Shown here: one piece after another, positions 7,237 through 16,721 of the stretch | Layout of the letters: each line of letters begins with the position of its first letter | Numbering within the stretch: position 1 is the first letter of the stretch | Source: Adhaeribacter pallidiroseus | GTDB lineage: Bacteria; Bacteroidota; Bacteroidia; Cytophagales; Hymenobacteraceae | Length of the DNA stretch: 64,000 nt | Assembly: GCF_003340495.1 (NCBI RefSeq) | Contig: NZ_QASA01000001.1 | Span: 2,046,001 to 2,110,000, forward strand | Direction: 5' to 3' | Translations under genes and position numbers: made by a program | The notes under the pieces: generated by a model | The model's input: only the letters and a program-made list of their open reading frames with translations | Told to the model about the DNA's origin: nothing | Database searches by the model: none

Positions 7237-10200
7237 ATGAAAAAACTGCACTCCTTACTGCTAACAGCTGCTTTTCTGGGCACCGGCCATTTGGCCGAAG
7301 CGCAACATACGCAGGTGTTTACCAATCCCGATCATTATTATCACGAAGGTTTGGAACTCTTTGATCGGGAGAAATACGGGGCGGCCCAGCAAGCTTTTTC
7401 GCAGTATGTCAGTTTAATTGGCGATAACACCAAAACCATTGATGCGCAATATTACTACGCTTTAAGCGGTTTGCACTTACTGCACGCGAATGCCGAAAAT
7501 TTAATTCTGGATTTTGCGGCGGCTTACCCGGCTCACCCGAAAGCTTCTGTTGCTTACCTGGAATTAGGTAAGTTTTATTTTAACAAAAAAGATTACGAAA
7601 AATCAATTGAGTACCTCGAGAAGGCACCTTCGGCTCGTTTGGACGATAAACAATTGCGGGAAGCCGAATTTAAATTAGCTTATTCTTACTTTGCCCAAAA
7701 ACAATTTGATAAAGCCAAAGTTTTATTCGACCGTAACAAAATTGGAGACCATAATTATGTATATGCCTCAAATTACTACGCGGGTTACTTAGCTTACCGT
7801 AACGGCGATTATACTGGCGCTAAAAAAGACTTACTAGTAGCGGAGCAAAACGAAGCTTATAAGCAAATCGTGCCTTACATGCTCACCGAAATTTACTACA
7901 AAGAAGGGAATACCGAAGAGGTAATTGCCTACGGGGAGAAAGTTTTAAAACAACAATCCGAGCCGCAAAATGCCGATGAAATCCGGATTTTAGTAGGAGA
8001 TGGTTATTATAAAAAAGCCAATTATAAAAAAGCTTTAACTTACTTTAACAATTACGCCAAAGGCAAGAAGAAGCTCGATAATACTGTAGCTTACAAATTG
8101 GGTTATGCTAACTATAAAACCAACAATTACAAGGGCGCCATTCAATACTTGCAACCGGTAGCTTCGCAAAAAGAAATATTAGGGCAAAATGCCGCTTATC
8201 ATTTAGGTTTAAGTTACCTGAAAGACGAAAATAAACAATTTGCCCTAGCGGCCTTCGATCAGGCCCGGCGGGTTGATTTCGACAAACCCGTTACCGAATC
8301 GGCCACTCTAAAATACGCGCAAATCAATTACGAGAACGGCAACTTTAATGAATCAATTAATGCCTTAGGCGAGTTCCGGAAAAAATTTCCCCAATCAAAA
8401 TTAAGCGCCGAAGCTGATGATATTTTAAGTGAGTCGTACTTAAATACGAGTAACTACAGCGACGCCGTCCGGCACATCGAAGCGCTTAGCAACCGATCGG
8501 CCCGGATTAACGAAACGTACCAGCGGGTTACTTATTTTCAGGCCGTACAACTCTTCAACGATGGGCGTTTTCAGGAAGCTTTAACCTTACTCAATAAATC
8601 ATTAGAGCACAAGTACGACAGTGAAATAAGAGCCGCCAGTTTCTTTTTAAAAGGCGAGGCGCAGTCTATTGCCCAACAATGGAACGATGCCATTGTTAGT
8701 TACGGTTCGGTTTTTAAAACTTCCAATGCTTCCAAAACCGATTATTACGTAAAAAGCCGGTACGGCATTGGGTATGCTTATTATAATTCGCAACAATACG
8801 ATAAAGCTTTACCGCATTTTAAGGCATTCGTAGCTGATGAGCAGGCGCAAACGAGTCCGACTAATTTAAATGACGCTACCATTCGGTTAGCAGATTGCTA
8901 TTACATTCAAAAAAATTACAGCCAAGCCTTAGTTTTATACGATAAAGCCATTGCGCAAAAAGCGGCTGATGCTGATTTTGCTTACTTTCAAAAGGGAGTT
9001 ATATACGGTATTCAAGGTAAGCGCGATCAAGCCATGGAAACTCTGCGCACTTTGTCCAGTAATTATCCGCGGTCGCAGTACGCCGATGAGGCGGCTTACC
9101 AGCGCGCCATTATAGATTTTGAAGCGGGTAACTATGCACCATCTATTGCCGGTTTCTCCAATTTAATCGATACGCGTCCGGATAGTCGGTTAATCCCGAA
9201 TGCCTTACACAAACGAGGAGTAGCTTACACTAACTTAAATAAACAAGCCGAAGCGCAAGCCGATTTTAAACGGATATTAAACGAGTATCCTTCTTCTAAA
9301 GTAGCGCAAAATGCCCTTTATAGCTTACAAGAATCATTAGCCGCCACCAACCAAAGTGCTGAATTCGATACTTATTTGGCTAGGTTTAAATCAGCTAACC
9401 CGCAAAGTGGGGCTTTGGAAGGCGTAGAATTTGAAGCGGCTAAATCTTTGTACCTGAGTGGAAAACACGAAGAGGCGATCACCCGTTTGGAGGCGTATTT
9501 AAATGCTTATAAAACCAGTTCTTACGCGCCGGATGCCCGGTATTTCTTAGCCGATGCTTATTTAAAAAATAACGATAACGAAGCGGCTTTAGCTAAGCTT
9601 AAAGAAGTGGTTACCGAAAATAAATCGGAATACGTGAGCCGGGCTATTTACCGGGTAGCCGAATTAGAATTTGAAAATAAAAACTACCCGGAGGCCATTA
9701 CCTACTACAATCGCTTACTCGAGACAGCTAGCAGTAAAAAAGACCAGTCCAACGCCTTGATGGGTTTAATGAGAAGTTATTTTCTGACTAATGATTATGC
9801 TGGTACCGGTAAGATTGCTGATGAGTTAATTGCGCAGGGAAATGCTTCTTTAAACGCGTACAACTCCGCGCTTTTATACAAGGGTAAAGCTTCGTACGCA
9901 GCTGGTAACGTAGAGCAAGCCTTGAGCGAACTTTCCGCCACTGTAGGTTCCGCTACCGATGCTAATGGTGCCGAAGCGCAATACTTAGTAGGTGAAATCC
10001 ATTACAAACAAAAAAAATACAAAGAATCTTTAAACGATTTATTTAAGGTAAGTAGTAATTACTCGGCTTATGAGTATTGGTTGGGTAAATCTTTTATTTT
10101 AATTGCCGATAACTATACCGCTACGAACGAACTGTTTCAGGCAAAAGCTACTTTAAATTCGGTAATTGAAAATTCACCGAACCAGGAAATAGTAGAGGAA

Positions 10201-10308
10201 GCAAAAGCCAAGTTAAATGCCCTGGAACCAGGAGCCACTACCAGCCGGCCGAAAGTAGATACTACTAAAATTAACCTTAACAACGTTTTGACGGATTCTA
10301 TTAAATAA
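7237..10308 (+). CDS. large secreted tetratricopeptide-repeat protein
   Basis: A 1023-residue protein with a signal peptide (MKKLHSLLLTAAFLGTGHLAEAQ) followed by TPR/Sel1-like helix pairs along almost its whole length. Examples are repeated YYKxxNYKKAL, GxAYYNxQQYDKAL and AxYxLGxxYLK units. It is presumably periplasmic or attached to the outer membrane and serves as a scaffold. The gene opens an operon: its TAA overlaps the ATG of the next gene (TAATG), so translation is coupled to the outer-membrane barrel. The same strand then continues through a SPOR protein and an ExbB-ExbD-TonB set, which suggests this TPR protein belongs to an envelope-spanning machine. No enzymatic motif is visible. 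Confidence 0.85.
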   Translation: MKKLHSLLLTAAFLGTGHLAEAQHTQVFTNPDHYYHEGLELFDREKYGAAQQAFSQYVSLIGDNTKTIDAQYYYALSGLHLLHANAENLILDFAAAYPAHPKASVAYLELGKFYFNKKDYEKSIEYLEKAPSARLDDKQLREAEFKLAYSYFAQKQFDKAKVLFDRNKIGDHNYVYASNYYAGYLAYRNGDYTGAKKDLLVAEQNEAYKQIVPYMLTEIYYKEGNTEEVIAYGEKVLKQQSEPQNADEIRILVGDGYYKKANYKKALTYFNNYAKGKKKLDNTVAYKLGYANYKTNNYKGAIQYLQPVASQKEILGQNAAYHLGLSYLKDENKQFALAAFDQARRVDFDKPVTESATLKYAQINYENGNFNESINALGEFRKKFPQSKLSAEADDILSESYLNTSNYSDAVRHIEALSNRSARINETYQRVTYFQAVQLFNDGRFQEALTLLNKSLEHKYDSEIRAASFFLKGEAQSIAQQWNDAIVSYGSVFKTSNASKTDYYVKSRYGIGYAYYNSQQYDKALPHFKAFVADEQAQTSPTNLNDATIRLADCYYIQKNYSQALVLYDKAIAQKAADADFAYFQKGVIYGIQGKRDQAMETLRTLSSNYPRSQYADEAAYQRAIIDFEAGNYAPSIAGFSNLIDTRPDSRLIPNALHKRGVAYTNLNKQAEAQADFKRILNEYPSSKVAQNALYSLQESLAATNQSAEFDTYLARFKSANPQSGALEGVEFEAAKSLYLSGKHEEAITRLEAYLNAYKTSSYAPDARYFLADAYLKNNDNEAALAKLKEVVTENKSEYVSRAIYRVAELEFENKNYPEAITYYNRLLETASSKKDQSNALMGLMRSYFLTNDYAGTGKIADELIAQGNASLNAYNSALLYKGKASYAAGNVEQALSELSATVGSATDANGAEAQYLVGEIHYKQKKYKESLNDLFKVSSNYSAYEYWLGKSFILIADNYTATNELFQAKATLNSVIENSPNQEIVEEAKAKLNALEPGATTSRPKVDTTKINLNNVLTDSIK

Positions 10309-11975
10309 TGAGAAATATTTTAAAAATAGCTGATTTCACCTTAACGGTTGGTTTTTTTTTAATGGCTTCTACCGTTGGCTGGGCACAAAAAAACACGGGT
10401 AAACTGGAAGACGCGGAAATTGTAGTGGAAAAAAGTCGGGTAAACGAACTACCGGAGGCCAGTCGTAATTTTGAAAAATTCAAAGTGACTCCGCCCGAAA
10501 AGAAAATCAATCCTTTAACTTATAAATTTACAGATTATAAATTGGCCCAACAGGACATTAACCTGAACATGCGGGTATTAACGATTAAGCAAGAAGATCA
10601 AATTCCGATTCCGGGAAATTTTTTAAAATTAGGCTATGGCAATTACGGTACACCTTACTTTAAAGGGTATTTCCATAACAGCCGCGATAACCAATATTCT
10701 TATGGTGCTGATATCAGCCATATATCCTCCTCCAAAGGACCTGTCGAAAACTCAGGTGTGAGTAATACCAGCATCAATTTCAATGGCGAGTCTTACGCCG
10801 ATAATTTAACGATTGGCGGAAAATTTACTTACGGCCGGGATAAGTACAATTTTTACGGATACTCACCACAAGTTGAAGGAATTAAGGAAGATTCCATAAA
10901 GCAATTGTTTAATCGGATTGGCGTACAAGGGTACTTAAATAACAAAACGAGCGAAAGCCCGCTGCAATATCAGGCCGGTATTGGCGTATTTATTTTCCGG
11001 GACAATTTTGCGGCCCGGGAAAGTAATGTGGCGATAAATCTAGGGGCTGGTTACGCTATATCGGCCACGTCCCGGTTTAACGTAGCCACGGAGTTTTCCG
11101 GTATTTCTTACCAAGACTCTGTGAAAACTAACCGCGGTTTTTTTAAATTAAAACCTACTTACGACGTAGACGGCGACCGGTTTGATTATAGCTTAGGGGT
11201 AAATATCGCTTATACCAACGATAAAGTGAACGATCCCCGCAAAATGAATATCTATCCGGTACTAAAAGTAGCTTATGAAGTAGCCGATGATAAGCTAGTG
11301 ATTTTTGGCGGCTTAACCGGCGATCTGCAACGTTCCTCGTTGTATCAGCTTACCCAGGAAAATCCTTTTTTAAACAGTAACTTGCAAATAGCGGATGTAA
11401 ATAAAGCTTTAGATATACACGGTGGTATTACCGGAAATGTAAGCAAAAATTTAAGTTTTACGGCCCGTATTTCTTACCTGAGTTACCGTAATTTATATTT
11501 CTTTAACAACGCTGTCTCGGATTCTAGCCGTTTTGACCTGGTATATGATCCGGATAATACCAATGTTTTAAATTTTTACGGGGAGTTAGTGTATAACCAG
11601 GCCGAGAAGTTAAGATTAGGTGTCCGGACGGAATACAACAATTATAAAACGGCGGATTTGGAAAAGCCTTTTCATCGCCCAACAACACAAGCTACATTTT
11701 TTGGTTCCTACAATATCTACAATAAGCTCTTCTTTAACGGGGAACTTTATTATATTAGCAGTTCTTATGGCCGTATTACCCGGGAAAACAAAGTGGTAGT
11801 TATTAAACAAACCGACAATATTGTTGATTTAAATTTGAAGGCAGATTATCGTTTTACAAATAAATTTTCAACTTTTGTTATGCTCAATAATATTCTGAAT
11901 AAAGAATATGAACGGTTTGTTAATTATCCCAACAAAGGCCTGAATGTAATTGGTGGTATTTCGTATTATTTCTAA
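10308..11975 (+). CDS. outer-membrane beta-barrel protein, TonB-receptor-like, no plug domain seen
   Basis: A 555-residue exported protein with an N-terminal signal (ending WAQ at about residue 26), a short 60-residue linker and then alternating amphipathic strands typical of TonB-dependent-receptor barrels. It finishes with an NILNKEYERF-type segment and an aromatic last residue (SYYF). No clear plug domain or TonB box is visible, so it may be a channel or anchor and not a classical receptor. It overlaps the TPR gene by one base and is 11 bases before the HU-CCDC81/SPOR gene. Tight spacing argues for a fixed complex with those partners. Confidence 0.8.
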   Translation: MRNILKIADFTLTVGFFLMASTVGWAQKNTGKLEDAEIVVEKSRVNELPEASRNFEKFKVTPPEKKINPLTYKFTDYKLAQQDINLNMRVLTIKQEDQIPIPGNFLKLGYGNYGTPYFKGYFHNSRDNQYSYGADISHISSSKGPVENSGVSNTSINFNGESYADNLTIGGKFTYGRDKYNFYGYSPQVEGIKEDSIKQLFNRIGVQGYLNNKTSESPLQYQAGIGVFIFRDNFAARESNVAINLGAGYAISATSRFNVATEFSGISYQDSVKTNRGFFKLKPTYDVDGDRFDYSLGVNIAYTNDKVNDPRKMNIYPVLKVAYEVADDKLVIFGGLTGDLQRSSLYQLTQENPFLNSNLQIADVNKALDIHGGITGNVSKNLSFTARISYLSYRNLYFFNNAVSDSSRFDLVYDPDNTNVLNFYGELVYNQAEKLRLGVRTEYNNYKTADLEKPFHRPTTQATFFGSYNIYNKLFFNGELYYISSSYGRITRENKVVVIKQTDNIVDLNLKADYRFTNKFSTFVMLNNILNKEYERFVNYPNKGLNVIGGISYYF

Positions 11976-11986
11976 CAACCTGGCTT

Positions 11987-13411
11987 ATGGTATTAGAACA
12001 TATTCAAAAATTATTGTTTGATCATGATTGTGTGATCATGCCTGATTTTGGCGGCCTGATTACGCATTATGAACCGGCCAAAATTCATCCGGTACGGCAT
12101 ACTTTTTCGCCGCCAGCCAAAAGAGTAGCTTTTAATGAAAAGCTTAAAATAAACGATGGCTTACTCATTAGCACGCTGGCCTACGATAATAAGTTAAGTG
12201 CCGACGAAGCACAAAGGCAAGTAACCCGTTTTGTTCAGGAATTGCAACGAGAGTTAAATCAGAACAGAAAATTCGATTTAAAAGGAATTGGTATTTTCCG
12301 GCTAAACGAAGAAAGTAAAGTAGTTTTTGAATACGTTGAAAATGAAAACTATCTAAGCGACTCATTTGGTTTACCTGAGCTTTTAGCTAAACCCGTACTT
12401 GCCGCAGAGCCGGTAATTTTACGTACGCTGCTTAAAGATCAGAATCAGCCTGCCAAGGTTGGTTTTCGAAATAAGATTAATCGGTACTACCGGGCAGCAA
12501 CTGCTTTGGTTATCGGGGGAGTGGTTGTTACGGGCTTATATCTACTTTCATTGCAAACTGATTATAACGTAAGTGCCATTAATCCTATTACTTTGTTTCA
12601 GACGGATAGTGCGAAAGATTTTGATAGTTCGGCATCCGCAGAAAATGATTATGCTTCAGTTAAAAATAATAAAACAGTTGAAGTACAACCAGTAATAGAG
12701 GCAGCCTCAAACGAAACCGGTGATTTAGTAGTAGATAGTAGTGATTTAGTTGCTACTAATAACCAGGATCGCAATTTTCAAACGGAAGAAGCAAGCAAAA
12801 TTATCCGTATTGAAACGCCTACTTCAGAAGACAAAAAGCAATCTTCTGATAAAAAGTTATATACCATAGCGGACCCCAAAAAGTTAGAGATTGCTCCCGG
12901 CGAAGCAGTTTTAATATCAGCTAAAGCTAATCCGCCAGAACCTGCTCCTAAAGAAGAGGTGCGGCGTAACTTTACCACGGAAGAAATAAATGCGGCTTTA
13001 TCCGCCAATGGGTCTAAAATAAAGCCGGAATCTATAAGCACCGCTAAACCTCCGGTTCCTTCCGTTATAACTAATCCCAAACCACTTAATGAAGCACTGT
13101 CTGTAAATAAAAACACGGCTCGGCCGGAGATTTCTAATGAGAAGACAGGTTCAGCAGGATCCACTACAATTAAACCTAAAGCAGAGCGTTTCTACGTTAT
13201 TGTAAATGGGTATTCTACTTACGAAAGTGCAGAACGAAACCGAAAAATTATTGCTAAAAAAGGTAGGTCCGGACAAATTATTGCTCCGTTTGGAGGAGCA
13301 AAATTATACCGTATTGCTATTGCGGAGTATGATTCACGGGAACTGGCAATGCAAAATTTACCTGAATTAAAAAACAAATACGGAAATACTATCTGGATAC
13401 TTAAACGTTAA
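11987..13411 (+). CDS. HU-CCDC81 and SPOR domain protein (peptidoglycan-binding, one membrane helix)
   Basis: The N-terminal 130 residues (LLFDHDCVIMPDFGGLITHY, then LKGIGIFRLN) match the paired HU-CCDC81 domains of Bacteroidota. A single hydrophobic helix at about residues 172-190 (ATALVIGGVVVTGLYLLSL) anchors the protein in the inner membrane. A long Ser/Pro/Lys-rich linker crosses the periplasm to a C-terminal SPOR domain (ERFYVIVNGYSTYESAERN onward), which in other proteins binds denuded glycan strands at division sites. The protein therefore links the cytoplasm to the cell wall. It ends one base before the ExbB gene. The HU-like part lies on the cytoplasmic side and its ligand is unknown. 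Confidence 0.85.
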   Translation: MVLEHIQKLLFDHDCVIMPDFGGLITHYEPAKIHPVRHTFSPPAKRVAFNEKLKINDGLLISTLAYDNKLSADEAQRQVTRFVQELQRELNQNRKFDLKGIGIFRLNEESKVVFEYVENENYLSDSFGLPELLAKPVLAAEPVILRTLLKDQNQPAKVGFRNKINRYYRAATALVIGGVVVTGLYLLSLQTDYNVSAINPITLFQTDSAKDFDSSASAENDYASVKNNKTVEVQPVIEAASNETGDLVVDSSDLVATNNQDRNFQTEEASKIIRIETPTSEDKKQSSDKKLYTIADPKKLEIAPGEAVLISAKANPPEPAPKEEVRRNFTTEEINAALSANGSKIKPESISTAKPPVPSVITNPKPLNEALSVNKNTARPEISNEKTGSAGSTTIKPKAERFYVIVNGYSTYESAERNRKIIAKKGRSGQIIAPFGGAKLYRIAIAEYDSRELAMQNLPELKNKYGNTIWILKR

Positions 13412-13412
13412 C

Positions 13413-14105
13413 ATGACTTCTTTTCTCTTACAAATTACCACTACTGCTCCCGATTCTTTAAATTCTGTAGCCGCCGCTACCACCACGGACCCTGAATTAT
13501 CACTTATCGACCTTCTTTTTAAAGGTGGTTGGGTTATGATACCCATTTTAATACTCTCCCTTATTTCTATTTATATAATGGCAGAACGATACGTGGCCAT
13601 TAAGCGGGCCTCGCAAAATCCCGAATCTTTTATGAACCAGGTTAAAGGATTGATTTTGCGCCATGATTTGCAAGGGGCACTGTTGCTTTGTAGTCAAACC
13701 CGTACCCCCATAGCCCGCATGATCGAAAAAGGAATTAAGCGGATTGGTCAACCCCTGAAAGACATTGAAACCTCGATTGAAAACGTGGGCAAATTAGAGG
13801 TAACTAAATTAGAGAAAAACATCAGCATTTTAGGCATTATTGCGGGTATTGCGCCTATGCTGGGCTTTATCGGAACCATTATCGGGGTAATTAAAATATT
13901 TTACGCTATCTCGGCTTCCGGTGATTTTGGAATTGCTCAGATTTCGGGTGGTTTATATACCAAAATGGTTACTTCGGCAGCTGGTTTAATTGTGGGTATT
14001 ATTGCGCACGTGGGTTATCATTACTTAAGCTTAATGGTAGATCGGGTAGTTTTTAAAATGGAAAATAACGCTATTGAATTTACCGATCTGTTACAGGAGA
14101 ACTAA
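13413..14105 (+). CDS. exbB: MotA/TolQ/ExbB-family proton channel
   Basis: A 230-residue inner-membrane protein with three hydrophobic segments: residues ~35-55 (GGWVMIPILILSLISIYIMA), ~140-165 (GIIAGIAPMLGFIGTIIGVI) and ~180-205. These are the standard ExbB/TolQ arrangement, including the conserved GFIGTIIGVI helix. With ExbD it forms the proton-driven stator that energises a TonB-type protein. It starts 1 base after the SPOR gene and ends 3 bases before exbD. The dedicated set within a TPR/barrel operon points to one particular envelope task and not general nutrient import. Confidence 0.9.
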   Translation: MTSFLLQITTTAPDSLNSVAAATTTDPELSLIDLLFKGGWVMIPILILSLISIYIMAERYVAIKRASQNPESFMNQVKGLILRHDLQGALLLCSQTRTPIARMIEKGIKRIGQPLKDIETSIENVGKLEVTKLEKNISILGIIAGIAPMLGFIGTIIGVIKIFYAISASGDFGIAQISGGLYTKMVTSAAGLIVGIIAHVGYHYLSLMVDRVVFKMENNAIEFTDLLQEN

Positions 14106-14108
14106 TAT

Positions 14109-14510
14109 ATGCAATTACGCGGACGGAAAAGGATTACCTCACACGTAGAAACCGGTTCGATGAACGACATCATGTTTTTCTTGATGTTGTTCTTTCTAAT
14201 TGTTTCTACCATGGTTAACCCCAACGTAATAAAACTATTATTACCAAGTGCCAAAAGTGGTAAAGCGGTTACCAAACAGCAAATCAATTTATCAGTAAAC
14301 GATAAAGGCGAGTATTTTATTAATAAAAACCCGATTGTACCGGATAACTTAGAACAAGAGCTGGGAGCCGTAGTAGCCGGCATAGAGGAACCAACGGTAG
14401 TTTTACGCGTAGATGCGTCTTTAAATGTGCAGACCTTAGTCGATATTCTGGAAGTAGGTAATAAATTAAAAATTAAGATGATTATGGCGACGCAAACGCC
14501 TAAAGCTTAA
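14109..14510 (+). CDS. exbD: ExbD/TolR-family biopolymer transport protein
   Basis: A 133-residue protein with a short cytoplasmic N-terminus, one transmembrane helix (about residues 21-37, IMFFLMLFFLIVSTMV) and a periplasmic domain. Asp20, just before the helix (SMNDIMFF), sits where ExbD/TolR proteins carry the essential proton-accepting aspartate. It pairs with the preceding ExbB-type channel, separated by 3 bases. It is 8 bases from the TonB-like gene. Confidence 0.88.
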   Translation: MQLRGRKRITSHVETGSMNDIMFFLMLFFLIVSTMVNPNVIKLLLPSAKSGKAVTKQQINLSVNDKGEYFINKNPIVPDNLEQELGAVVAGIEEPTVVLRVDASLNVQTLVDILEVGNKLKIKMIMATQTPKA

Positions 14511-14517
14511 GATTAGG

Positions 14518-15393
14518 ATGGTCGCAGAAGAAGAAGATTATAAGAAATATGGTTTGCTGGTTACCCTGCTTTTTCACGCGGGGCTATTGGCGCTGTTTTT
14601 CTTTATCATTTTAAGGCAACCGCAACCTCCCTTATCTGGGGGAGACGGAATTGTGCTGAATTACGGTATCGATGCTGAAGGATTTGGTAACGTGCAAACG
14701 ACCGCACCGGCCAACGAATCACCCAACAAGGAAGATGGCCGGCCGGCACCGGCCCAACCCGCTAAAGTAGCGCAACCCGAGGTTAAACCCGAACCGATAA
14801 AAGAAGCCGTAGAAGAAAAGTTGCTTACCACCGACGAAGAAAGCCCGGTGAACGTGAAAGTAATTGAAAAGCCGCAACCCAAAGTGGTAGAACAGCCCAA
14901 AGAAGAAATTAAAATAGAAGAAAAGCCCAAAGCCCTATACCCGGGTAAGTCGGCGGCTACTAGTGGTTCTGGCAATGGTACGGCGGGCACCAGCAATAAT
15001 GCTACCGGAAATAACAACGGCGACCGGCCCGGCAAAGTAGGTGACCAAGGTGATCCGAATGGTTCGTTAAATTCAAAAGCTTTGTACGGTAAACCGGGTA
15101 CCGGCACGGGTGGGAGCGGCTCTGGTTCCTTAAACATGCCCGGTTGGGGTTACGACCGGGAGCCCCGACCGAACGATACCTCTAACGAAACCGGCGAATT
15201 GGTTTTCCGGATTACTATTAACGAAGAAGGCGAAGTGGAATCGGTGCGAAGATTGAGCGGTAATGTTTCGCAGGAATTAGAAAAATTGTACCGCGACGAA
15301 ATTTACCGGACTACCTTTAGCCGGACTTCTCCGAAAACGGCCGCCAGCGTAGGCGCTACCGGAACCATCCGGTTTATCATCCGGGCTAAGTAA
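14518..15393 (+). CDS. TonB-like energy transducer with Pro/Gly-rich linker
   Basis: A 291-residue protein with a cytoplasmic N-terminus of about 12 residues and one inner-membrane helix (LLVTLLFHAGLLALFFFIIL). A proline/lysine/glutamate-rich stretch (about 60-140) and a glycine/asparagine-rich stretch follow. The C-terminal domain (GELVFRITINEEGEVESVR onward) resembles the TonB C-terminal fold. This is the layout of TonB/TolA transducers spanning the periplasm. The position directly after exbB-exbD supports the role. The outer-membrane partner may be the barrel encoded three genes upstream. Confidence 0.8.
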   Translation: MVAEEEDYKKYGLLVTLLFHAGLLALFFFIILRQPQPPLSGGDGIVLNYGIDAEGFGNVQTTAPANESPNKEDGRPAPAQPAKVAQPEVKPEPIKEAVEEKLLTTDEESPVNVKVIEKPQPKVVEQPKEEIKIEEKPKALYPGKSAATSGSGNGTAGTSNNATGNNNGDRPGKVGDQGDPNGSLNSKALYGKPGTGTGGSGSGSLNMPGWGYDREPRPNDTSNETGELVFRITINEEGEVESVRRLSGNVSQELEKLYRDEIYRTTFSRTSPKTAASVGATGTIRFIIRAK

Positions 15394-15419
15394 AAAATTT
15401 AAAAAATCAGATTATAGGC

Positions 15420-16715
15420 ATGACCTATTCGGAATGTCTTTCTTATTTGTACCAGCACTTGCCGATGTTTCACCGCGTCGGCAATATTGCTTTTAATAAA
15501 GGCTTGCAAAATACTGAAGATCTATGTTTTGCTTTGGGTAATCCGCAGCAAAACTTTAAGTCGGTGCATGTAGCGGGAACTAACGGTAAGGGCAGTTCTT
15601 CTAATATGCTGGCTGCGGTTTTGCAGCAAGCTGGTTACAAAACCGGGTTGTATACTTCACCGCATTTAAAAGATTTTACCGAACGAATTAAAATAGATGG
15701 CCAGGATATTCCACAAAAATACGTCGTTACTTTCGTAGAAAAGCACCAGAATTTATTTGCTCAGGTGAAACCTTCTTTTTTTGAAATGACCGTTGCCTTA
15801 GCTTTTCAATATTTTGCCGTTGAAAAAGTAGATATAGCCATCATAGAAGTTGGGCTAGGAGGCAGGTTAGATTCTACCAATATCATTACACCGCTCGCTT
15901 CCTTAATAACCAACATTAGCCTGGATCACCAAAGTTTGCTGGGGAATGATTTGCCGAGCATTGCTGCGGAAAAAGCGGGCATCATTAAGCCTTTAGTACC
16001 TGCCGTAGTTAGTAAAACGCAACCCGAGATAAGCCAGGTTTTCAGATCTAAAGCAGCCGAAACAAAATCGCCATTACTATTTGCCGATCAGCTATACACT
16101 ATTACCTTTTTAGAAAAAAATTTAAAAAATCAATTCTTTCGAGTAGAAAAAGGTAATAAGATTCTATTTGAGAAAATGGCTATTGATTTAATGGGTAATT
16201 ACCAGCGGTACAACCTGCCGGGAGTTTTAGCTATAGTGGATATTTTAAGGGATCAGGGTTATCTTATTTCGGATAACGACTTGCTGAGCGGTTTAGCCCG
16301 TGTGCAGAAATTAACGGGTTTTAAAGGGCGTTGGCAAATATTACAAGAAAATCCATTGGTAATTTGCGATACCGGGCACAATATAGATGGCATTAAGCAG
16401 GTAGTAGAACAATTACAAGCCACAACACAAAATAACCAGGTGCATTTTGTTTTTGGTGCTGTACAGGATAAAGACGTGAGCGAAATTTTAAAATTATTGC
16501 CGGCGGAATACCAATACTACTTTTGTCAAGCTCAAATACCCCGGGCTTTACCGGTAGATGAATTAATAAAATTAGCGGATGCAGCCGGTTTATCAGGTGA
16601 ATCGTTTGCTACCGTTCCCGATGCTGTACAAGCAGCTAAAAGAAATGCTAGCCAAGAAGATATTGTTTTTATCGGCGGTAGTACCTTTGTGGTGGCAGAA
16701 ATAGAAGAATTATAA
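15420..16715 (+). CDS. folC: bifunctional folylpolyglutamate synthase/dihydrofolate synthase
   Basis: Mur-ligase-family enzyme that adds glutamate to dihydropteroate and to folates. The ATP-binding P-loop is AGTNGKGSSSNML (about residues 51-63), followed by TSPHLKDFTERIKI, and the Mur-type EVGLGGRLDSTN motif lies around residue 145. The C-terminal domain has DTGHNIDGI. The length of 431 residues is normal. It sits 26 bases behind the TonB-like gene and 6 bases before trmB, apparently at the end of the same transcription unit without a functional link to it. Confidence 0.93.
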   Translation: MTYSECLSYLYQHLPMFHRVGNIAFNKGLQNTEDLCFALGNPQQNFKSVHVAGTNGKGSSSNMLAAVLQQAGYKTGLYTSPHLKDFTERIKIDGQDIPQKYVVTFVEKHQNLFAQVKPSFFEMTVALAFQYFAVEKVDIAIIEVGLGGRLDSTNIITPLASLITNISLDHQSLLGNDLPSIAAEKAGIIKPLVPAVVSKTQPEISQVFRSKAAETKSPLLFADQLYTITFLEKNLKNQFFRVEKGNKILFEKMAIDLMGNYQRYNLPGVLAIVDILRDQGYLISDNDLLSGLARVQKLTGFKGRWQILQENPLVICDTGHNIDGIKQVVEQLQATTQNNQVHFVFGAVQDKDVSEILKLLPAEYQYYFCQAQIPRALPVDELIKLADAAGLSGESFATVPDAVQAAKRNASQEDIVFIGGSTFVVAEIEEL

Positions 16716-16721
16716 ATCAGA

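Noticed and set aside
12778-13164. 128-codon open frame antisense to the HU-CCDC81/SPOR gene
   Set aside because: It mirrors the low-complexity Ser/Pro/Lys linker of the real gene. No start signal or family features.
14661-15137. 158-codon open frame antisense to the TonB-like gene
   Set aside because: Shadow of a proline/glycine-rich region. The composition is an artefact of the opposite strand.
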